Origin: Ceriagrion tenellum
Lineage: Eukaryota > Arthropoda > Insecta > Odonata > Coenagrionidae
Length of the DNA: 64,000 bases
NCBI GenBank assembly: GCA_963169105.1
Contig: OY720639.1
Span: forward strand, 55,843,848 to 55,907,847
Direction: 5' to 3'
Shown: piece after piece, positions 1 through 8,065 of the stretch
How the letters are laid out: every line of letters starts with the position of its first letter
Position numbering within the stretch: position 1 is the stretch's first letter
The notes under the pieces: generated by a model
Databases searched by the model: none
The model's input: the letters and a program-made list of their open reading frames with translations, nothing else
Told to the model about the DNA's origin: nothing
Translations under genes and position numbers: made by a program

Positions 1-764
1 CACCCCAAGAAGTATTTCCTTCGGGTCTTAACATTCAGCCATCGCAGTTCATTGCATTAAATTAATATTATAGTATTACGCAGTGGTATCTTGTAATGAA
101 AAATTGCATTCAGTGGTCTTCAACCGTCAAACTTACTCGATTAAAGAATCCACTCGCTCACCTAAGTCATTTTTTTCGGACACATGCCTAGTAGCCAAGG
201 TCGAGAAAAGCGTTTGGGAGACCCAAAATTTATTTATTTTAACGGCCCCATGATTCGCGGCCAGTGATAACTCCGTCACGGGCCTGTGGGCTTGAAAAGT
301 GGTTCCTCTATTAAGGGGCGGGCCATTGTTTCTTCCACCTGTTTTCCAGGTTGATCCGAAACAATGGCTCGTTTGAAATCACCTGCTCCGGAGGGACGGC
401 GGATGCTAAGCCAAGTGACTTGGTTACCGGGGTAATGCGGACTTTAAAAGGCTCGCATCCTTGGTGTAGTGGTCATGCATGAATTAATTAATGGTTGAAA
501 ACAAGATTCCTTTGAGGCGATCGACCACTCTTTTCTCCATTCGAAATCAGTACGAATTTGAGGAATATTTCGATGCTTTTGGGTACAAACAACTTGCTGG
601 AAAAACTATCTCTGGTACTGCAATATGCAGAGCATGTTATAAAAAAATTATGAACAGTATTATTCGGGCGAATATTGAAACAAAAAAAGTTATGTAAAGA
701 TATACCATCGCACCGCCATAAACACAGTGCATTTCAGCGTATCTATGCGTAGCGTATTCAGCGT
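1..764. other. unassigned start of window
   Basis: No recognisable gene. Positions 230-430 are locally GC-richer. A 68-codon open frame at 491-697 on the plus strand contains a CxxC pair near its end but matches no family I know and has no supporting context. A stretch at about 464-480 resembles a tRNA A box, but no B box follows, so no tRNA or SINE is called. Confidence 0.4.
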
Positions 765-1104
765 ACAGGCTACACGCTAGGTTTAGCTTACATGAGAAAT
801 TCAGAACTGTTGCGTTTCACAGCGACACAGAGAATATCATCATGACGCCCCACTACATCTCTAGGTCTGGCAGAAGCGATATAATAAGAGAGACACATTG
901 CCGAACAGATAGGCGCAATAACTCGTTCTTTCCGCGCACAATAAGCGACCACAGTAAAAACTGGGCTCCAATAAATACACTCCCATAATAGTCTTCACCA
1001 TTTCTCCTCCCAAAACCTTATCCCTTACATCTTTACACGGCTTGTGTCATAACACCCCCTGTCACATTCTCATGCGGCGGCTGGCATGGTAGTTTGTATA
1101 TGTT
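765..1104 (+). mobile_element. LINE-A 3' end, truncated copy
   Basis: This is the last coding part and 3'UTR of a non-LTR retrotransposon that recurs at least eight times in the window (for example 5218-5760 and 24150-24547). Shared landmarks are the stretch ending in CACAGAGAATAT, the pyrimidine-rich TTTCTCCTCCCAAAACC block and the CCTGTCAC...GCGGC region that closes the 3'UTR. Only the end is present, as expected for 5'-truncated LINE insertions. The frame is broken. It belongs to the CR1/Jockey-like superfamily by its better-preserved relatives; the clade is uncertain. Confidence 0.75.
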
Positions 1105-1198
1105 TCAATTCACCATTTTTAAATCTATGCATCTTCCTTAAATGGCCGATGACATGGTAATGATCTTTCACCGTTAAATGGAAAAAATCTCACTAATA

Positions 1199-1465
1199 CG
1201 TGGTGATTCAAAAGTCTTGTCATGATTACGGAAAATCAGAACTTTTTTATTTTTCAGCATAGATACATGAAACAATCAAACAAAGATGAAAATGTTACTA
1301 AATACACCAGTGCTTCAAATGGAGGTCACATTGAACATTTGTAGCGATAACAAATAAAAATTGGATGTATTTAGTAGCATTATCATCGTTGTTTCAGGTA
1401 TCTATGTTGAAAAATAAAAAAGTTCTGATTTTCCGTAATCATAACAAGACTTTTGAATCACCCTG
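1199..1465 (+). mobile_element. mariner-type MITE with transposase C-terminus
   Basis: Two arms of about 105 bp are inverted copies of each other: GGTGATTCAAAAGTCTTGT begins at 1202 and its reverse complement ends at 1464. The right outer end reads CACCCTGTA, matching the usual mariner-type end, and TA dinucleotides flank both sides (1197-1198 and 1466-1467), consistent with a TA target duplication. Between the arms a short plus-strand frame (about 1311-1345) reads LQMEGGHIEHL then stop, which resembles the C-terminal tail of mariner-like transposases. I read this as an internally deleted derivative whose left arm is a terminal duplication. No active enzyme is encoded. Confidence 0.8.
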
Positions 1466-1741
1466 TATATGCTAAGATCAAGGTAGGTTATGGCCTTTCT
1501 CAAAATAAAGATTACTCCTAAGTGGTTGGCTTCGCCTGGGGATAAAATAAGGCACGGCCCTGAAGCAAGAAGCCAAAAGGTAAAAAATCAAATGGTTAAA
1601 GAAAATCTTTTATTTTGCAAGTTCCGTAATTATGCAAGGGGTATGAATTTCACTGGACGAGCGCACTTCAAGAATCTCTTTCAGTATAGGCATGTCTCAG
1701 AGACTGAAAACCGGCCATGTCGGATGGCTCGCTTAAGTTAA

Positions 1742-1862
1742 TGGAATATTTAATTCGTTGTTTAATTAATTATTTGATTATTAAATTATTAATTTCGTTA
1801 ATTTATTATTTAAATTTATTGTTGAATATTTAATATCTAATATATTTATTAATAAATTAAAC
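1742..1862. repeat. AT-rich low-complexity tract
   Basis: Almost pure A/T with many TTAATTA and TTTATTA runs. No coding or structural signal. Confidence 0.8.
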
Positions 1863-1960
1863 TTGTTTGTGCTTAGAGATTACGGTGTAGCTGCTGGTAA
1901 TAAGCAGTGTTTATATATACCTGCCGCGCTTCACTAAAAATGTGACAACACATTGATTTT

Positions 1961-2530
1961 ATCTACATCTACATACTAGCCCCCGTGCCTTCGATTGAGC
2001 GTGTGGCAGGGGGGTGTTTGGAAACCGGCCGTGTAAATATGTAAGGGATAAGGTTTTGGAAGGTGAAATTGTAAAATGTATTTTGGAAGTGGGAGCTAAG
2101 AGATGTAGTGAGGCGTCATGATAATATTCTCTGTGCCGCTGTGAAACACATCAGTTCTGTATTCTTAATCAACCTTAGCCTAGCGTGTAGCCTCCGAGTC
2201 TCCAGGGGTTCCCACCTTAAACCCTCTAAAAGTTGTGAGACATTATATGTTAGTTCGTAGCAGTTTTTAATATAGCGTGCAGCTTTTCTTTGTATTTTGT
2301 TAATTTTTTTGATTAATTCTTTTTTATCAGGGTCCGAAACGCTCGCGGTGTATTCGAGGAGTGGCCTAACCAGATCGAAGTAGCATCTTTCTTTTACATT
2401 TGCATCCGAGGGCCTTCCTATTATATGAGAATAAAGAGGTATGGTCATGTTTCTGCGCACCAAACTTGCATACGGAAAATAAACTGACTTATGCCACTTG
2501 TGCCCAGAACCGCTCAACCAAAGACCATGT
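1961..2530 (-). mobile_element. LINE-A 3' portion (RT C-terminal region)
   Basis: Read on the minus strand, the segment 2420 to 2120 encodes the region after the reverse transcriptase palm: ERCYFDLVRPLLEYTASV, then KINKIQRKAARYIKNCYE, then LLEGLRWEPLETRRLHARL. The LVRPxLEYA...IQRKAARF and LEtRRLhARL blocks are typical of the thumb/C-terminal part of CR1/Jockey-type ORF2 proteins. The 3' end lies at about 1961 and shows the repeated TACATC tail, with the GTGTGGCAGGGGG block just inside. The frame decays before the 3'UTR, so this is a dead 5'-truncated copy. The upstream limit near 2530 is approximate. Confidence 0.85.
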
Positions 2531-3186
2531 CACATCAGCCTACGGAGATACAATTCTAATTTCCCAACAATAACCGACTGGTAACTTTGCTGAAAGGTGA
2601 CTCCTGAATGGCCGGGCATTTTCAAAGAACAAGCCATCGTGACGACGAAAGAACTAATGCTTTTGTCGATTCAAAGCTAAATTCCTCCGCTGACACCCTC
2701 ACGTACAGTGTGAACCAGGATTCTTCGGAAGTCGGGGAGAGTAGGAGATAGGAAAGGGGTGGGCGCGGAATATAAAAAAAGGTGTCGGCGTCTACAAAAG
2801 AAGGGATAGAGAGAGGGAGAGAGTGAGTGAAGGAGAATGGGGAGATAAAGATAGCTCTCGCATTCCTTTCTTCCTTTTCTTTCTCTCCTGTTTCGTCATG
2901 TTTCCATCTCCCCTTCTCCCCCCACCGCACACCTCTTTCCCCGCCTTCTCCTCCCATGGCTCACGCTGCCGGCTCCCCCCTCCCCCCACCTCTCCATTTA
3001 ACGCTCCTTGTAAATCTTCGAACGAAACATACCGACGAACTCTCTCAATGCTTGCAATGGAAACTTGGCACATCAATAAAGGGAACTCAAAGTTATAAAG
3101 AACTGTTGTGGAAATAATCAGCCTATAAAGGAGGAACCCGCTCTTCTAAGCACTGTTTTTTTAAAATATATTAAATCTGAATGTTG
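2531..3186. other. unassigned; purine/pyrimidine-skewed tract
   Basis: A GA-rich block at about 2800-2850 is followed by a CT-rich block to about 2990. Several overlapping open frames on both strands are explained by this composition, not by a gene. Confidence 0.5.
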
Positions 3187-3321
3187 AGTCTTCGGTTTTA
3201 CGGGGTTTCCGCCGCGTTGTTTCATCTTGAGAACGATGTTTCGCCGGCTGTCCTGCAGGCTTCCTCAGGTTCAAGTGAAGACACTTCACTCTGTACTTCC
3301 GGAACCGGAAAACCGAAGACT
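3187..3321 (-). other. foldback with hammerhead-like core
   Basis: A 13-bp arm AGTCTTCGGTTTT at 3187-3199 has its perfect inverse at 3309-3321. Inside, the minus strand carries CTGAGGA (3262-3268), a GC-rich self-complementary stretch and GAAAC (3238-3242). This is the order of conserved boxes in a hammerhead ribozyme (CUGANGA, stem II, GAAA). Such motifs are known in Penelope-like elements and retrozymes. No reverse transcriptase is visible nearby, and correct folding is not shown. Confidence 0.4.
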
Positions 3322-3400
3322 TTACCTTCGTCCTAATCCCTCGGGAGTCTGAATCTCAGCATTTATAAAATCCTACTGTTATTAGTAAATTCAATTAATC

Positions 3401-3838
3401 TTTTTTAAATTTCACGTAAATACTCCTTTGGGTTAAATCTTTGAGGGCAATACGATAAACCGAAGTTTTTACCCCGCAAGGGAAACCAGCCATTACATTC
3501 ACTCCGACATTCATTACTATTCAGACAGGATTTGAGATAACAATCTTATGTTGTTCGGCTGATGCCCAAACTTCATCTGTGTTGAGTTGTGAGATACCTT
3601 GAAGCCACAAACCATCATCACCCGGTTGGAAGCCCGAGAGCTCTAGCATCCTGATCATTCACCGGGAAAGCCTGAAATCTTACATTGGAATCAACTTCCA
3701 GCGCTCCGGAGTACTTTTTTCTTATGATGTACAAAATTTGCTGTAACAAGTAATTTTGACTGACTGCTGCCATTATATTTTTTTTAATTTCATGTAAATA
3801 CTCCTTCGGGTAAAATATTATAGGAAAAAGCGTTAAAC
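3401..3838 (+). repeat. two diverged direct copies of a ~60-bp block
   Basis: The stretch around 3401-3460, containing CGTAAATACTCCTT, returns at 3778-3838 as TGTAAATACTCCTTCGGGT. The intervening 320 bases show no gene. This may be part of an unrecognised repeat. Confidence 0.4.
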
Positions 3839-3961
3839 CCAGCGTTGATATCACGGGCGGCACCTTTTTATCAAGACTGAATGTAACAGGTTGTGCCGCT
3901 CTATGGCAAGTGACGGGAGTTGTATAGAAAAATAGTGTAAGATTCTAAGATTTTTCACGAT

Positions 3962-4155
3962 GAATTTTTTTTTTATTTTATCCTCACTACCCCGAATACC
4001 GTATATTTGGCCAATTTATATCGGGTGAATAACAACTACCATGTCTGACCGTAAACCTTCATGCCCTGAATGATAAATCCACCCAGGGGGAATTCCAACC
4101 CGCGACCCTCGGACTAACAGACGAGAACTTTACCCCGTCATCACCTAGGCCGGCT
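3962..4155 (-). mobile_element. tRNA-derived SINE, copy 1
   Basis: On the minus strand it reads from a GGCCTAGGTGATGACGGGG head through a degenerate B box (GGGTTGGAATTCC) to an A-rich 3' end at 3962-3975. The same head, CGAGGGTCGCGGGTTCGA block and CCTGGGT junction recur at 23868-24045 on the plus strand, which makes it a dispersed family. It would depend on a LINE for mobilisation. Mutations in the pol III boxes suggest it is old. Confidence 0.75.
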
Positions 4156-4954
4156 GATATATTGCTATTGTATATAATTTTTTCTGTATATATATAGTTA
4201 TTTTCTTGGACGCGTCAAACAGAACTTACTTTATGGATGTGCATACTTTTCATTTCACGGAGGTAAGACCTGAAAATTACATCCTGCTTCCTAAGTCATT
4301 CCTCCTGAGACATTTGGTGTATTGAAATATTCAATGGGTAGAATTTATTCCTACTGCGAAGGAAACTAAGAGCTTCGGTCGACTTTTGAAAACCCGGCGA
4401 TAGATTGGACTAATTAAGATGAGAGGGACCGACCAGGTGAGTGATGGCGAGCAGTTTAGGAGATGGAAGACCTCGACACAATGAGGGAAAAGGGGAAGAC
4501 GGAATGGGAATTTAAATTGGGGCTCCCCCTCTCGCGGGTGCCGGATTCTTTTGGGGGACTTTCAGGAATAACAAAAGAGTCGCGAAAAAATAAAATTAAG
4601 GAGGCAGAGAATAGAGCGGCATCTTAAATAGGTTTTCGGGAGGACGTCCGAAGGAATTTGTTTGCTAGGATGAGGAAGCAGCTTAAGGCGGCTATGGGGA
4701 ATATAGAAAGAGACCACGTTCGTTTAACTAAATGGCTCCGATAGATTGCATTGAAAGATTTATTTATTCGAAGATAAGGTAAATAGTGTTGTAATTGCTT
4801 GAAGAAATGAAAAAAAACGTTTCCCATGCTTATATGAACTGTAATAGCTGTTGGGCAAATGAGACAGGAATCGATCGAGATACGTTGCTCTCGAAGAATG
4901 ATGAAAATCAAATGGACTGGGAAAATCGCCAATGAAGAATTCTGAATGCCTCTT
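4156..4954. other. no recognisable feature
   Basis: Overlapping minus-strand frames at 4624-4978 have no recognisable domain. Confidence 0.4.
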
Positions 4955-5148
4955 TCCACGGTAAATTTTATTGTACAAACGAATCTGTCATAGAATGTAC
5001 AAGAAAATGATTGGAATTAGAGCAGGTTCGATTTCGCGCTCAATATTTGGCCTCTACCCAATTTGCCGCTTTACACGGTACAATTTTCCTCGAGAAAGAG
5101 CTCATACATTCCTTTGTACAATAAAATCTACCGTGTAAAGCGGCATTT
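4955..5148. repeat. compound foldback, TTTACACGG type
   Basis: TGCCGCTTTACACGGTACAA (from 5064) is inverted at about 5123-5146. A second pair links CGGTAAATTTTATTGTACAA (from about 4959) with TTGTACAATAAAATCTACCG (from about 5115). Similar GTGTAAAnCGG ends occur in other foldbacks in this window (13608, 25066, 46090, 52555), suggesting related MITEs. No coding content. Confidence 0.6.
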
Positions 5149-5217
5149 ACGAAGCGACGCGATCTTCGCTAACTTTTTGGTACCCCATCGCAATATTAAT
5201 GAGCCTGTGAAATTTTA

Positions 5218-5760
5218 ACAGGCTACAGAAAAATGCAAACTTCACTATTCACTCTGGTAAGGCCACACCTTGAATACGCCGCCATCATTTGGGACTCTGG
5301 TCATAAGAATTTAACCAAAGAAATTAATGAAATACAAATAAAAACAGTACGCTTCGTTGAAAACTGCTACGAGCGAACATATAGTGTCTCACAACTTTTA
5401 GAGGGATTAAGGGGGAGCCCCTAGAGACTCGAAGGCTACACGCTAGGCTTAGTTTGCTTGAGAAATTCAGAACTTGTGTGTTTCAAAGTGACACAGAGAA
5501 TATTATCATGACGCCTCACTACATTTCTGGGTCTGGCAAAAGCGATAAAATAAGTGCGATACATTGCCGAACAGGTATGTACAAAAACTCGTCCTTTCTG
5601 CGCACAATTAACGACTACAATAAAACTGAGCTCCACTAAATACATTTCCATAATACACGTCACCATTTCTCCTCCCAAAATCTTACATCTTTACACGGCT
5701 GGTAACCTAACACCCCCTGCCACACGCCCATGTGGTGGCTTGCAGGGTAGTATTTAGATT
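5218..5760 (+). mobile_element. LINE-A 3' end with RT C-terminal frame
   Basis: The plus-strand frame at 5233-5424 encodes TLVRPHLEYAAIIWDSG, then INEIQIKTVRFVENCYERTY and SVSQLLEGLRGSP, the thumb/C-terminal region of a CR1/Jockey-like ORF2. A frameshift near 5420 separates it from the continuing LETRRLHARLSLLEKFRT block (through about 5490). The 3'UTR contains TTTCTCCTCCCAAAATC and CCCCCTGCCACACGCCCATG and ends near 5760 in an ATTTAGATTTAG tail. The copy is 5'-truncated and inactive. Confidence 0.85.
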
Positions 5761-5962
5761 TAGAAGCTGGGTCTCGATGGCTGAGCATCATCATCCCCTG
5801 ATTAAAAACATTTTAATCTTTTCAGCGAATGTTTGCTTCCTGCTAATTACCCTATCCTATCCGCCACTGTATGACCATTCCTCTTCTCCCTAATTTGTCC
5901 TCCCCCATTCTCTACTCTCATCTACTGGTAATAAATAAGAGAGGTGATAGTGTTTTTGATTA

Positions 5963-6510
5963 CCCGATGATGATGCCTAGACATAGAGACCCGGGTCGTG
6001 GTGGTTTGAATTTTTTCTGCGGTCTGTAAAAGTTTCATAAGGTAATAAATGTTGTACACAGTGTTCTGTAATAGTCGTGCATTTTTGTGGCAAAAACCAT
6101 TGGTGTGATTTTGATCCTCATATTTTACAATGTATGAACAAAGGGCGTAAACTGGACTTTTTAGAACAGTTCGAAATCGCTAATTTCCCAGCTAATCTTT
6201 GTAATGTACCATAACCCTACGACTCTCAAACTTAATTCCTTTAACCTTTTATCCCTAACGTTAGTCTATTTCTTCATCCCCCCATTGTTATGATTTTTCC
6301 TTTCCTACCCGAACACTCTTGCCCCCAAGGCCAACCACCTTACAAACAGCTTTGTCCGTTACTCGTATGCTCCTTGTCCTCCTTGTTTTAAAACTACCCA
6401 TATAAGTGTATACCTATATAAGTGTAAGCCACCCAACTGCTTGTGCCTGATGACGGCGTGATATGCCGAAACCTAGGTCGTGTTGCTTCAAATACAGTGT
6501 GGAATTATAA
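5963..6510 (+). other. pair of hammerhead-like motifs ~480 bp apart
   Basis: At 6447-6453 is CTGATGA, followed by CGGC, a 7-nt loop, GCCGAAAC and CTAGGTC. This gives the CUGAUGA / stem II / GAAAC / GUC order of a hammerhead ribozyme, although one extra base precedes the paired stem II. A weaker relative (CGATGATGATGCC ... GGGTCGTGGTGGTTTGAA) starts at about 5965, and both are preceded by pyrimidine-rich sequence. The spacing suggests a diverged tandem repeat such as a Penelope-like or retrozyme terminal unit. No enzyme is encoded between them. Confidence 0.4.
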
Positions 6511-6549
6511 CCAGGTGTTTTTTTTTCATTTTTTCATTCATAATTAATT

Positions 6550-6894
6550 TTGACTTACGACGACTTGGAGAGTTGGAGGAATTGCAAAGTTAATCCTTCT
6601 ATCCCTGATATCAAGGAATTCCACCGAGTGAGGTCTGAAACCATCGTTTACATTGGTCACATTTTGTTGCACAAAGGCCATTTGGAAATACCCATCGAAG
6701 GAGAAATAAATTGGAAAAAATACAGAAAACGGCCAAAAATTGATTATTTGTTAAAGGAAATTGGAGAACAAAAATGGCAAATTATGAAGTGCATCAGGGC
6801 GGACAATGAGGATTATGAATTACTTTTACTAACCTCTTGTGCTATAATAATGTGCTGTTTAAATGCACAGGGCCGTTTACGCGCACGCGTTTAG
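6550..6894 (+). pseudogene. degenerate LINE ORF2 C-terminal remnant
   Basis: This 114-codon open frame contains VYIGHILLHKGHLEIPIEGE followed by a basic RKRPKIDYLLKEIG block. That order matches the IGHxLRHxG...EGxxxGKRGRGRPRxxY segment at the end of RTE-like LINE ORF2 proteins, seen better at 43090-43250 and 16150-16290. The usual GRGRPR motif has decayed to KRPK. The first 25 residues and the region after about 6800 do not match. I call it an old LINE fragment, not a gene. Confidence 0.5.
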
Positions 6895-7639
6895 GCGCAC
6901 ATTTACCGGAAAAGGTTGCATTATGAGAAATTTTCCTCTAAAACATTAATCCCACTGGGCGTGGCTTTGCTTGCTCTTATGAGAAATGCAACTCGAAAGA
7001 GTTACACGCTGAAGAGGCCCTCCCCTATTTTAACGTGGTTAATTATCGATGGCTGCATTATTTTCTCTTGACAGGTACCCATTCTTTTGGAAGCGAAAAT
7101 CTGCAGTACCGTTACGATTTGTTTATGAAACGCAAAATCGAAAAACCCATTAACCTTATAAAGTTGCCTGTTTTGGTAAGTAGCCGTATTTGGGTGGGTT
7201 GTGTCTTTTTGCATTAAATATGCTTCAGTTTCATGCGTCAAGACGTGATGTTTACCACCTTCTCTGTGCTACGTTTGGAATTGTTAACATATCAGGAATT
7301 CTTTCCATCCGCTTCCGCAAGTATTTGGACATACCGCGCCTTGTCTCGGCGACCGAGCAAGTTACGTATGCAAATGTCTCACGTCTCGGCCACCACCGTC
7401 GGAGTCACCGTTCGTGAACTTTTTCCACAGCAACGCTGGGGTCCATTCTCCTCTACGTGACCTCTAGTGTAAGTATTCTGTACATATGCACAACTCAGAC
7501 ATGAGTTAGGGCGAGCATACTGGGGCAAACCACCCATAGTGGCTATATATCGGTAGATGGCAGCGTCGTCGGAAGGCAATTTATGTATTTTCTTATTCTA
7601 GACTCAATTTCGGTTATTCACATGAAAGAGCACTGATCA
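6895..7639. other. no recognisable feature
   Basis: Short overlapping frames on both strands at 7002-7579 lack recognisable domains. Confidence 0.4.
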
Positions 7640-7763
7640 TGTCTGCTTTAGAGACGCCAGATGTCTCTTCGATCGTGTCAGAACCAAGGTTCTTCAATAT
7701 CGATTGTGTTCTTTCTTCGATATGGGTCTTCGCAACGTACATAAATCCGCCATTATTATGCTT
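7640..7763 (+). repeat. palindromic tandem repeat, left flank of the LINE
   Basis: GTCAGAACCAAGGTTCTTCA through CCGCCATTATTATGCTTATT matches 12350-12440 (GTCAGAACCAAGGCCCTTCA ... CCGCCATTAAAGTGCTTATT). In the copy at 12 kb the repeat runs on past this point. Here it is cut by the 3' tail of the 7.8-12.1 kb LINE. Confidence 0.7.
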
Positions 7764-8065
7764 ATTTTTTTTTAATAATAATAATAATATTTATTGTTCA
7801 AGGACTACATATCCTTTGGAACAAAGTACAGTTTAACAGAAAAACTCTGTGGCAAAAATAGTATTTTTACAGGACACTACAGTTTACAAATATGACAATT
7901 CAATAAGCATACATTAAGCATTGATGCAATAATATTTACAATTACTATAGTGCAAGCTAATAAAACATATAAACAATTAGTAAGGATGAGAGACAGTTTT
8001 TTTTAAAGAAATTAACAAAAAAAAGTAAATTAATAAATATAAAAAAATCAAGTGTACAATGAAAT

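Noticed and set aside
464..482. tRNA A-box-like sequence
   Set aside because: No B box or cloverleaf follows.
2622..3117. several overlapping 90-111-codon frames
   Set aside because: They lie in GA/CT-skewed sequence on opposite strands and have no domain.
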